From Erysipelotrichaceae bacterium (lineage in GTDB: Bacteria > Bacillota_I > Bacilli_A > Erysipelotrichales > Erysipelotrichaceae): DNA of 49,332 nucleotides. The DNA lies in assembly GCA_017404785.1 (NCBI GenBank), contig JAFRBQ010000005.1, positions 1 through 49,332 of the forward strand, in the 5' to 3' direction. The position numbers and the translations under genes were made by a program. Under the pieces are notes generated by a model. The model searched no databases, had not been told where the DNA came from, and was given only the letters and a program-made list of their open reading frames with translations. Below are positions 6,778 to 14,057 of this stretch, piece after piece. The stretch's first letter is position 1, and every line of letters starts with the position of its first letter.

Positions 6778-8451
6778 ATGGATCTATCACAGATTAAAAA
6801 CCCTTTATTTCTTAAGGATCTTAGTGACGCTGATCTCAAAGAGCTGTGCTCTCAGATCAGGGAATTCATTATTGACTACTGCAGCAGAAACGGTGGATAT
6901 CTTTCCGGCAATCTTTCAGCTGTTGAACTCAGTGTGGTTTTAAACCGCGTCTTTGAACAGGATGACCATCTGCTTTTTGACGGCAATGATCTCAACTACA
7001 CCAACAAGATCCTGAATGGCAAGATCGATGAACTGCAGGTAAATTCCAATGGAGCATATTCCTTGGCCAATGCGATCGGCTTGGCAGTTTCAAGAGATCT
7101 TGATCACAAGAATCACCATGTTGTGGCGGTCGTTAACTCTTTAGATCTGCTTTCTGGAAGATATATTGAAGCCCTCAATCTTATCTCTTCATTGAACAGA
7201 AGACTGATCATCGTCTTCAATGATGACACGACGATCGATAAAGGAATCGGCCTTGTTGACAAGCTTCTTTCAACTTTGAGGAATACCAGATCGTATACGA
7301 ATCTCAAGGAAAATGTCAAAGGAATGATCAGACCGACCAAGAAAGGCGAAGAGATCATTGAGAATATCCATAATTTTAAATCCAGCATCAAGAAAAATGT
7401 GCTGGATGAAGGAATCTTCGGTGAATACAATATCGACTACATCGGGCCGATCGACGGTCACAGCATCAAAGAGCTCACCAGAGCCTTTGATATAGCCAGA
7501 CAGAAGGATTACCCGGTCGTTGTGCATTGCATAAGTACCAGCGGCAAGGGTTATAAATTTGCGGAAGCTTCGACCAACGGTTCATACAATCATGTAGCCC
7601 GTTTCAACAGGGATACCGGAGAATTCATCCTTACGGAAAAAGAAGACTTCATGTTTGCGAAAAACATCGTCGGTAAGACCTTCGAAAAGATGATGGCCGA
7701 CAATGAAGATCTTCTGTGTGTAACAAGCCGCAACATCAACGATTATGGCGTCGCCAATATTTTCGGCAAATATCCTTCGCGATCTTTTGATACATCATCA
7801 AGCGGAGACAATACGCTCTCCTTTGCTTCAGGCCTGGCTCTTGATGGCAAGATCTGTCTTGTTCCACTCAAGTCATTTGAACTGTCAAATGCCTTCAGAG
7901 TTCTCAAGAATCAGATCTGCAAGCTCAACAGGCCAATGCTTATAGGAATAATCGATGACGGAAACATCAATTATGATCTGCTTTCCAATCTCAACAATAT
8001 CTATATTTTTGAACCTAAGGATTCATCTGAATTGCAGAATGTGCTGCATGGTGCGATAAATCTTGATAAACCGGCGATCATAATCTATCCGGAACGCTGT
8101 ATCGAATATAAGGAAATTGATGATTTCAGTAAATTTGAGGTAGGAATCTGGCCTGAAAATGGAAATAATGATATAGAGGGTAAAATCCTGCTTTCAAGTG
8201 GCTATGAACTCAACGAGATCGAAGAGATAGTAAAGAATAACGATATGCCGATAAAAGTTGTGGAAATGAACAGCTATCTGCCGATGGATGAAAGCTTTCT
8301 GAAGGATGAACTTCCGCAATACGAAAAAGTTTATGTCTATGGCTTGAATATGCAAAACAGGCTGTTGAAGTTCATGAATGAAAATGACCTGAAAATCAAT
8401 TTTACTTTCCTGGATAAAAGGGGAGTCAAGGAATTGCTGGATAATATCTGA
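6778..8451 (+). CDS. dxs: DXS-family protein with lost active site (1-deoxy-D-xylulose-5-phosphate synthase homologue)
   Basis: An intact 557-residue frame, shorter than the roughly 620-640 of true DXS, in the standard place between ispA and recN. The scaffold is clear: NGGYLSGNLSAVEL, YIGPIDGH at 221-228, GKGY at 257-260 and FASGLALDGK near 349. By eye against E. coli DXS, the functional residues are replaced. The GDG thiamine-diphosphate motif reads NSL at 120-122; metal ligands Asp152 and Asn181 become Ser121 and Asp150; His49 becomes Tyr41 and His80 becomes Asp71; the catalytic Glu370 becomes Gly343. DXS activity is therefore not expected. The coherent frame, coupled start (ATG three bases after ispA) and TGATG junction with recN suggest a kept pseudoenzyme rather than decay. 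Its present role is unknown. Confidence 0.85.
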   Translation: MDLSQIKNPLFLKDLSDADLKELCSQIREFIIDYCSRNGGYLSGNLSAVELSVVLNRVFEQDDHLLFDGNDLNYTNKILNGKIDELQVNSNGAYSLANAIGLAVSRDLDHKNHHVVAVVNSLDLLSGRYIEALNLISSLNRRLIIVFNDDTTIDKGIGLVDKLLSTLRNTRSYTNLKENVKGMIRPTKKGEEIIENIHNFKSSIKKNVLDEGIFGEYNIDYIGPIDGHSIKELTRAFDIARQKDYPVVVHCISTSGKGYKFAEASTNGSYNHVARFNRDTGEFILTEKEDFMFAKNIVGKTFEKMMADNEDLLCVTSRNINDYGVANIFGKYPSRSFDTSSSGDNTLSFASGLALDGKICLVPLKSFELSNAFRVLKNQICKLNRPMLIGIIDDGNINYDLLSNLNNIYIFEPKDSSELQNVLHGAINLDKPAIIIYPERCIEYKEIDDFSKFEVGIWPENGNNDIEGKILLSSGYELNEIEEIVKNNDMPIKVVEMNSYLPMDESFLKDELPQYEKVYVYGLNMQNRLLKFMNENDLKINFTFLDKRGVKELLDNI

Positions 8452-10097
8452 TGCTTAAAAGTCTACATATCAAAAACTATGCGATTATCGATGAACTGTC
8501 TGTTGATTTCAACAGCGGTTTTAACGTATTTACCGGTGAGACCGGCGCAGGTAAGTCGATCATTGTTGGAGCTCTGTCTTTTCTGATGAAAGGGAAGGCC
8601 GATACCGGAGTTATCAGAAGCGGTCAGGAAAAAGCCATGATCGAAGGTATCTTCAGCATCGATGAAGATATGAAGGCCAAACTTGATGAAGCGGAGATCG
8701 ATTATGATGATGAACTGATCGTCAGAAGGATCATATCCACAGATAATCACAATTCCATCAAGATCAATCAGAGCAGTGTAACGCTTTCCTTTCTGACTGA
8801 TCTTTTTGCGGATCATATCGACATCCATTCCCAGAAGGATTCTCAATACCTGCTGAATAAAGCCAATCATCTTAAACTTCTGGATAAATATCTTAATGAT
8901 CCTGAACTTCTGGATCAATACGAACAGGAATTCAAGAATTATACGCAGGCACTTGGCGAATACGAAGAACTGGCGAATAACACATATAACGAAGCGGATC
9001 TAGACTATCTGAAGTTTGATCTCAAGGAGATCGAAGATGCGGATATCAGGCAGGATGAAGAAGAGGAACTTCAGGAAAAAGAACGACGCTACAAGGATGC
9101 GGAAAAGTATCTGAGTGTTCTCAATGAAGCCAAAGAGATCTACGATGGTCAGGAAGGCATCAAGGAAAGGCTCTCATATCTCTATAAGAATCTGACGCTC
9201 AATGATCAGGCTATCGAAATGATCAGAGATCGTATCGAGGAACTTTATTTTTCTCTTGATGAAGAGATGGATAAGCTCAAGGATATACTTTCAGGCTTCA
9301 ATGAGGAAGATCTTGATATCGATTACATTGAAGATCGTCTTTTCATTTATTCAAGGCTTAAAAGAAAACATAATACGGATGTTTCAGGTTTACTGGCTTT
9401 AAAAGAACAGATCAAGGAAAAGATCGCTTTTTTTGAAGACAGGGATTTTGTCCTAGGAGAAAAAAAGAAACAGGTCGATGCCTTATATAACAAAGCTTAC
9501 GAAACAGCTTTAAGGATTCATGAAATAAGAAGAGAAAAAGCTTTACTGCTGGAAAAGGAAGTTGTGGATCAGTGTCTTGATCTGATGCTCAACAACGTGA
9601 ATTTCAAAGTGCAGTTTACGGAAAACAAACTGAGCAGAAACGGCATCGATGATGTGGAATTCTATATTTCCCTCAATAAGGGTGAAGAACTCAAACCATT
9701 GAAAAATGTCGCATCCGGTGGTGAAATAAGCAGACTCATGCTGTCACTCAAGAGCGTCTTTACTTCTTTGAGCGATACATCTCTTATCATCTTTGATGAA
9801 ATAGATACCGGTGTATCCGGCAAAGTCGGACTTGCGATCGGTCAGAAGATGGCCCATATCGCCAAGAATGCGCAGGTCCTTACGATCACGCATCTGGCCA
9901 GTGTTGCTGCCTGTGCCGATTACCATTTCTATATCTACAAGGAAGATAACAGCGAATATTCCCGTACGCTGATCAGACGCCTTGATGAAGACGAAATAAT
10001 AAAAGAGCTGGCTATGATATCCTCAACTGATACTTCCGAGGTATCTCTGGATGCTGCCAGAGCGCTCTATTACAACGCCAGAGAAAGTCTTAAATAA
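8451..10097 (+). CDS. recN: DNA repair protein RecN
   Basis: A 548-residue SMC-like ATPase acting early in double-strand break repair. The N-terminal ATP-binding half has Walker A GETGAGKS near residue 29; a long coiled coil spans about residues 150-365; the C-terminal half has the signature ASGGEISRLML and Walker B SLIIFDEIDTGVSG. Length is typical. Its ATG overlaps the stop of the preceding dxs-like gene (TGATG). In Bacillus the genes tlyA and argR (ahrC) intervene between dxs and recN; both are absent here. The stop overlaps the xerD start (TAATG), so the operon continues. Confidence 0.96.
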   Translation: MLKSLHIKNYAIIDELSVDFNSGFNVFTGETGAGKSIIVGALSFLMKGKADTGVIRSGQEKAMIEGIFSIDEDMKAKLDEAEIDYDDELIVRRIISTDNHNSIKINQSSVTLSFLTDLFADHIDIHSQKDSQYLLNKANHLKLLDKYLNDPELLDQYEQEFKNYTQALGEYEELANNTYNEADLDYLKFDLKEIEDADIRQDEEEELQEKERRYKDAEKYLSVLNEAKEIYDGQEGIKERLSYLYKNLTLNDQAIEMIRDRIEELYFSLDEEMDKLKDILSGFNEEDLDIDYIEDRLFIYSRLKRKHNTDVSGLLALKEQIKEKIAFFEDRDFVLGEKKKQVDALYNKAYETALRIHEIRREKALLLEKEVVDQCLDLMLNNVNFKVQFTENKLSRNGIDDVEFYISLNKGEELKPLKNVASGGEISRLMLSLKSVFTSLSDTSLIIFDEIDTGVSGKVGLAIGQKMAHIAKNAQVLTITHLASVAACADYHFYIYKEDNSEYSRTLIRRLDEDEIIKELAMISSTDTSEVSLDAARALYYNARESLK

Positions 10098-11011
10098 TGA
10101 AAATAGGAAACGCCATTCAGGACTATATAGTTTCCATAGCTACAAGTCAGGGCAGGGCGGATAATACCATTGAATCTTACACAAGAGACCTGAAGAAATA
10201 TCAGGTTTTTCTTGAAGAAAGAAAGATCGAAAAGATTGAAGAGGTCAAAGACACTGATATCGATGCCTTTGTACTTGATCTCAACACAAACTATGCGCTT
10301 GCTTCAGTAAACAGAATGAAAACGGCGATCAGAAATCTGCACCGTTTTCTTAACTTCAAGTACGATATGAAGGATCCGACCCTGAATCTTACAGTCTCAA
10401 GAGGAGAAAAAAGACTTCCGATCTATGGAACGATCGAAGAGATCGATAAACTGATGAACAGTTTTGATGATGAAGTGCCTGAAGAACTTTTCAAGCACGC
10501 GATCCTTGAAGCCATCTATGGTATGGGTTTAAGAGTCAGTGAATGCTGCAATTTAAAAACAAACCAGGTGAATCTGCAAGACGGGTTTGCCAATGTGATA
10601 GGAAAAGGAAACAAGGAGCGCATCATTCCTATTCCTGGCAGGAGCAAAGATGTCATGGAGCGGTATTTCCGAACAGTAAGACCTTTGTGGCAGAAGAAGG
10701 CCACAAACCGCTTTTTCATCAACAGACTTGGCAAGCCCATATATAGCGAATATGTCGAAAAGATGTTGCGTGAGAGTATAATTGATATAGATATACACAA
10801 ACATCTGACCCCCCATAAACTGCGTCATTCCTATGCAACGCATCTTCTGGAAGGAGGAGCTGACTTGAGAGTGATACAGGAATTACTTGGTCATTCCGAT
10901 ATTTCAACAACTGAAATCTATACACATGTTGAAACGGAAAGACTCAAGGAATCATATAAGAATGCACATCCGCTGTACAAGGAAAGAAGGTTAAAGAAAA
11001 ATGGAAAATAA
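10097..11011 (+). CDS. xerD: Site-specific tyrosine recombinase XerD
   Basis: A 304-residue recombinase that, with a XerC partner, resolves chromosome dimers at dif. An N-terminal SAM-like core-binding domain (about 1-90; RADNTIESYTRDLKKYQVFL) precedes the catalytic domain. The full catalytic set is visible: Arg in GMGLRVSECCNL, Lys in GKGNKERIIPI, HKLRHSYATHL, LLGHSDI and the Tyr nucleophile in STTEIYTHV. The operon setting next to recN and deoB matches xerD (ripX) of Bacillus. A candidate dif sequence lies about 1.6 kb downstream at 12619-12646. Confidence 0.93.
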   Translation: MKIGNAIQDYIVSIATSQGRADNTIESYTRDLKKYQVFLEERKIEKIEEVKDTDIDAFVLDLNTNYALASVNRMKTAIRNLHRFLNFKYDMKDPTLNLTVSRGEKRLPIYGTIEEIDKLMNSFDDEVPEELFKHAILEAIYGMGLRVSECCNLKTNQVNLQDGFANVIGKGNKERIIPIPGRSKDVMERYFRTVRPLWQKKATNRFFINRLGKPIYSEYVEKMLRESIIDIDIHKHLTPHKLRHSYATHLLEGGADLRVIQELLGHSDISTTEIYTHVETERLKESYKNAHPLYKERRLKKNGK

Positions 11012-12188
11012 GAGGGTATTTGTGGTAGTTATCGACTCTTTAGGCGCTGGTTGGGAAGAAAACTCCCATCTATATGGCGATGAAGGAGCCAATACGATCA
11101 GCCACATTTTCGAAGCAACAGAAGGGAAGTACAAGATCCCGAATCTCAGGGCAATGGGTCTATGCAACATCACTGATGTAATGGGCAATCCACCGGTCAA
11201 GAATACTGAAGCTTATTATGGAAAACTGAAGGAAAAATCCGTCGGCAAGGATACGATGACCGGCCATTGGGAGATCATGGGTGTCCATACGACAAGACCT
11301 TCCGTCACCTTTACGGAGACTGGTTTCCCAAAGGATCTGATCGATGAACTTGAAGCACAGACCGGTCATAAATTTATCGGTAACTATGCCGCATCAGGAA
11401 CAGAGATCATCAAGGAACTTGGTGAGAGGCAGCTTGAAACAAAAGAGATGATCATCTACACTTCTGCCGACTCGGTACTGCAGATCGCTGCACATGAAGA
11501 ACTCTTCGGCATCGATGAGATATATCGTGTCTGTTCGATCGCCAGAGAGATCTGTTCTTCCAAACCGGAATGGATGGTAGGGCGTATCATTGCCAGACCA
11601 TTTGTCGGAACATGCAAGGAAGACTTCAAACGTACGCCAAACCGTCATGACTATGCCTTGTCACCAACAGATGAGACTGTACTCGATGTCATGAAACAGG
11701 AAGGCTATGATGTCATTTCCATTGGCAAGATCAACGATATCTTCAATGGCTGTGGTATAACTGAAGCAATCAAATCAAGATCGAGCCACGAAGGAATGCA
11801 GCAGACTATCGAATATGCCAAGAAGGACTTCAACGGCATCTGCTTTACCAATCTCGTCGACTTTGATGCTCTGTGGGGCCACAGAAGAGATCCTAAAGGT
11901 TACGCCAAGGAACTGGTAGATTTCGACAACAATCTGCCTGATCTGATCGCAAATCTGAGAGATGACGATATCCTGTACATCACCGCCGACCATGGAAACG
12001 ATCCAACCTGGAAGGGGACCGATCACACCAGAGAGATGATCCCGGTTCTGGTATATTCAAAATCATTTAAGGAACCAAGAAACCTGCCATTAAGAAACTC
12101 TTTTGCAGATATTGGTGCAACTATTGCCGAGCAGTTTGATATCAAAAAACCAAATATTGGCGATTCATTCAATTACTTGCTGATCTAA
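11001..12188 (+). CDS. deoB: Phosphopentomutase
   Basis: A 395-residue alkaline-phosphatase-superfamily mutase that interconverts ribose (or deoxyribose) 1-phosphate and 5-phosphate in nucleoside salvage. Metal-site motifs are DSLGAG at the N-terminus, GKDTMTGHWEIMG with the catalytic Thr near residue 89, and the C-terminal ADHGNDPTW plus DHTREMIPVLVY. Length and start (overlapping xerD by 11 bases) are normal. In Bacillus a purine nucleoside phosphorylase follows (drm-pupG); here it is replaced by a small flavin-type protein. Confidence 0.97.
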   Translation: MENKRVFVVVIDSLGAGWEENSHLYGDEGANTISHIFEATEGKYKIPNLRAMGLCNITDVMGNPPVKNTEAYYGKLKEKSVGKDTMTGHWEIMGVHTTRPSVTFTETGFPKDLIDELEAQTGHKFIGNYAASGTEIIKELGERQLETKEMIIYTSADSVLQIAAHEELFGIDEIYRVCSIAREICSSKPEWMVGRIIARPFVGTCKEDFKRTPNRHDYALSPTDETVLDVMKQEGYDVISIGKINDIFNGCGITEAIKSRSSHEGMQQTIEYAKKDFNGICFTNLVDFDALWGHRRDPKGYAKELVDFDNNLPDLIANLRDDDILYITADHGNDPTWKGTDHTREMIPVLVYSKSFKEPRNLPLRNSFADIGATIAEQFDIKKPNIGDSFNYLLI

Positions 12189-12202
12189 GAAAGGGGAATA
12201 AA

Positions 12203-12595
12203 ATGAACGAAGTATTGGAATATCTTAAAAAGTGCAAGACATATTATATTGCAACAATGGATGGCGATCAGCCAAGAGTGCGCCCTTTTGGCATTGCCGA
12301 AGAATTTGAAGGGAAGATCTACATTCAGACAGGAAAGGTCAAAAATGTCTCAAAACAGATAGCGATCAATCCAAAAATCGAAATCTGTGCCTGTGCTGGC
12401 CCTACCTGGCTGAGGATCGAAGGGGAGGCAGTCAACGATGATCGTTACGAGGCCAAAACCTATGTTCTCGACCACAATCCTTCCTTAAAAGGCATGTATT
12501 CAGCAGATGATGACAATACGCAGGTCCTTTATCTTAAAAACGTCAAAGCAACATTCTACAGCTTCACTGAAGCACCTAGAGTAGTGGAATTCTAA
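12203..12595 (+). CDS. Pyridoxamine 5'-phosphate oxidase-family FMN-binding protein
   Basis: A 130-residue split-barrel protein. TYYIATMDGDQPRVRPFG near residue 13 and GKIYIQTGKVKNVSKQI near residue 38 are typical of this family, as is the C-terminal KNVKATFYSF. Members bind FMN or related cofactors; many are not true PNPOx enzymes and the substrate cannot be read from sequence. GAAAGGGG lies a few bases before the ATG, 14 bases after deoB, so it is probably the last gene of the long plus-strand operon. A dif-like palindrome and a terminator follow. Confidence 0.88.
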   Translation: MNEVLEYLKKCKTYYIATMDGDQPRVRPFGIAEEFEGKIYIQTGKVKNVSKQIAINPKIEICACAGPTWLRIEGEAVNDDRYEAKTYVLDHNPSLKGMYSADDDNTQVLYLKNVKATFYSFTEAPRVVEF

Positions 12596-12608
12596 AGTCC
12601 CCCCGGAC

Positions 12609-12659
12609 CTATATATAAAAATCGCATAACATACATTATGCGAAATAATAGATATATAG
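12609..12659. repeat. Nested inverted repeats around the dif-like core
   Basis: CTATATAT (12609-12616) and ATATATAG (12652-12659) are perfect inverted copies that flank the inner pair TCGCATAA (12622-12629) and TTATGCGA (12636-12643). The two nested 8-bp stems could fold into an interrupted hairpin or mark paired protein-binding sites. No T-tract follows, which argues against a simple terminator. Confidence 0.6.
12619..12646. other. dif: Candidate dif site (XerC/XerD recombination site)
   Basis: This 28-bp sequence has left arm AAATCGCATAA (12619-12629), a 6-bp centre CATACA (12630-12635) and right arm TTATGCGAAAT (12636-12646). The arms are inverted copies of each other at 9 of 11 positions. 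Read on the minus strand the order is ATTTCGCATAA, TGTATG, TTATGCGATTT. This closely resembles E. coli dif (remembered as GGTGCGCATAA, TGTATA, TTATGTTAAAT), including the conserved CATAA and TTATG inner ends. It lies where gene orientation changes from plus to minus, as expected at a replication terminus, and xerD is nearby. A hairpin function alone cannot be excluded. Confidence 0.65.
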
Positions 12660-12682
12660 CAGTTATATTAATAAATATAAGA

Positions 12683-12717
12683 AAAACGTCTCCTATCGAG
12701 ACGTTTTATCTTTTTTA
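12683..12717 (+). terminator. Intrinsic terminator after the recN-xerD-deoB operon
   Basis: AAAACGTCTC (12683-12692) and GAGACGTTTT (12698-12707) form a 10-bp stem with a 5-nt loop, followed by ATCTTTTTT. It ends the long plus-strand operon. The minus strand also has a short T-run after the same stem, so it may also stop HU transcripts arriving from the right. Confidence 0.85.
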
Positions 12718-12740
12718 ATTGATTATCGGTTATCGGTAAA

Positions 12741-13025
12741 TTATTTAATTAATTCTTTCAAAGCCTTTGCAGGTCTGAATGCTGGAACTCTTGATTCAGA
12801 GATTTCAATTGTCTGTCCAGTAGCTGGATTGATACCAGATCTTGCTTTTCTAACTTTGACTACGAATTTGCCAAAACCAGAGATATCAGTAACTAAACCT
12901 TTCTGTAAATCAGCAGCGATTTCTTCAAATAAGAATGTGACTACTTCATTAGCTTCTTTCTTAGTGTAACCGTATTTTTCAACCAATGCTTCAGCTAAGT
13001 CTTTTTTTGTAATCTTGTTTAACAT
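12741..13025 (-). CDS. hup: HU-family DNA-binding protein
   Basis: A 94-residue nucleoid protein that binds and bends DNA as a dimer. LNKITKKDLAEALVEKYG and the GFGKFVVKVRKARSGINPATGQ segment, with Pro in the DNA-intercalating arm, are diagnostic; FRPAKALKELI ends the protein. The frame extends three codons further to a TTG, but AGGAGG at 13040-13035 is nine bases before the ATG at 13025, so that start is used. It is monocistronic between two hairpins with its own promoter. IHF is excluded by the single-gene context and sequence pattern. Confidence 0.96.
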   Translation of the reverse strand: MLNKITKKDLAEALVEKYGYTKKEANEVVTFLFEEIAADLQKGLVTDISGFGKFVVKVRKARSGINPATGQTIEISESRVPAFRPAKALKELIK

Positions 13026-13048
13026 TTTATACAACCTCCTATGTGTAT

Positions 13049-13078
13049 ATTATAAGTCTTTTGTGTACTATAAATCAA
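13049..13078 (-). promoter_or_regulatory. Promoter of the HU gene
   Basis: On the minus strand TTGATT (13078-13073) and a perfect TATAAT (13054-13049) are separated by 18 bases. The predicted transcript start is near 13042, giving a very short leader that contains AGGAGG. This is the expected strong housekeeping promoter for an abundant nucleoid protein. Confidence 0.7.
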
Positions 13079-13080
13079 TC

Positions 13081-13108
13081 AAAAAAGCCTTTATTTAAGG
13101 CCTTTTTT
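13081..13108 (-). terminator. Terminator overlapping the end of nrnA
   Basis: On the minus strand GCCTT and AAGGC form a 5-bp stem flanked by a run of six A before and six T after. The stop codon of the DHH phosphoesterase gene lies in its loop region. The A and T runs on both sides make it potentially bidirectional. It separates the ackA-nrnA transcripts from the HU promoter immediately downstream. Confidence 0.65.
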
Positions 13109-14056
13109 GACATTTTCGGGTGCAATAGTTGAAAGTTCAATCAATTCATTATAGAGGCTGTTAAGCTTCTTTTTTGTCAGCCCTTTTACCCCACTTGCAT
13201 TGGCATGTCCCCCACCGCCGTATCTGTGACAGATGCCGTTGATGACATAGCCTCTTTTTGAACGTACCGAAACGCTGTAAGTACCATCTTCTTCCTCTAC
13301 GGCAAAAGCCCAGATCATCAGATCGGAGATTTTTCCGATCTCATCGATGTTGTTTTTGGCATCCAGAGCCCCTATCTCAAGCTTCTTCAGATCTCTTTGA
13401 GTAAGACTGATATAGCCGAATTTTTCCTTTACTTTAAGATAACTTCTGATATTGGAGACCTTATGGAAGGTATCCATATCCTTATCCAGGAGATATTCGA
13501 CGAGATCCGAAACCTTCAGATTGCCTTTTTTAGCCAGTTTGGCAGCAGTTTCCAGTGTTTTGTACGTAACATTGGTAGTCCTGAAGTTGATCGTATCAGT
13601 GATCAGGCCGCAATAAAGATAGCAGCATGTTTTTTCAGAAATATTGTAGTTTTTGAATTCCTTGGAGAAAAGTATCTTTGCGATTACTTCGCAGCAGGCA
13701 GATGCCTTAGGATCGACGATATTGAGATAGCCATAATTTTCGACTATCGGATGATGATCGATCTTGACGACTTTTTTAGCCATTTCAAAACGCTGATCAT
13801 CTACCCTATTGCTTGTAGAAGTGTCAACAACGATGGCTAAAGACTGCTTGATGAACTTATCAGAGATCCTGTCTGTTTTGTTGATTTTTTCATATGTATC
13901 CTGTCCAGCTACTTTTACCTTTTTATCCTTGAAGTTGTCCTTAAGGAAAGTATAAACAGCAGCTGCCGAAAACATGGCATCCCCATCAGGACGGGCATGT
14001 CGGAAAATCGTTATGCAATCATATTGTCTGATTAGATCCAGGAATTCCTTGTACAT
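13091..14056 (-). CDS. nrnA: DHH-family phosphoesterase, NrnA-type nanoRNase/pAp phosphatase
   Basis: A 321-residue DHH/DHHA1 protein. The DHH domain shows FRHARPDGDAMFSAAA near residue 19, VVDTSTSNRV, and DHHPI; the C-terminal DHHA1 domain shows the substrate-binding GGGGHANASG near residue 285. The family degrades 2-5-nt RNA fragments and often dephosphorylates 3'-phosphoadenosine 5'-phosphate; which activity dominates cannot be seen. It begins one base after the ackA stop, so the two are co-transcribed. Confidence 0.9.
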   Translation of the reverse strand: MYKEFLDLIRQYDCITIFRHARPDGDAMFSAAAVYTFLKDNFKDKKVKVAGQDTYEKINKTDRISDKFIKQSLAIVVDTSTSNRVDDQRFEMAKKVVKIDHHPIVENYGYLNIVDPKASACCEVIAKILFSKEFKNYNISEKTCCYLYCGLITDTINFRTTNVTYKTLETAAKLAKKGNLKVSDLVEYLLDKDMDTFHKVSNIRSYLKVKEKFGYISLTQRDLKKLEIGALDAKNNIDEIGKISDLMIWAFAVEEEDGTYSVSVRSKRGYVINGICHRYGGGGHANASGVKGLTKKKLNSLYNELIELSTIAPENVKKGLK

Positions 14057-14057
14057 T

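Noticed and set aside
6778..8451. dxs-like gene as a frameshifted pseudogene
   Set aside because: The frame is continuous for 557 codons with conserved fold motifs and coupled junctions. Changes concentrate in active-site residues, which fits a pseudoenzyme better than random decay.
8463..8918. 151-codon open frame antisense to recN
   Set aside because: It is fully covered by the Walker A region of recN and shows no protein-family pattern.
12619..12646. dif-like palindrome as a simple transcription terminator
   Set aside because: It lacks a T-run on either side, and a proper terminator follows at 12683-12717.
13397..13840. 147-codon open frame antisense to nrnA
   Set aside because: It lies wholly inside a well-supported DHH phosphoesterase gene, has no recognisable motif, and is the kind of shadow frame this codon usage produces.
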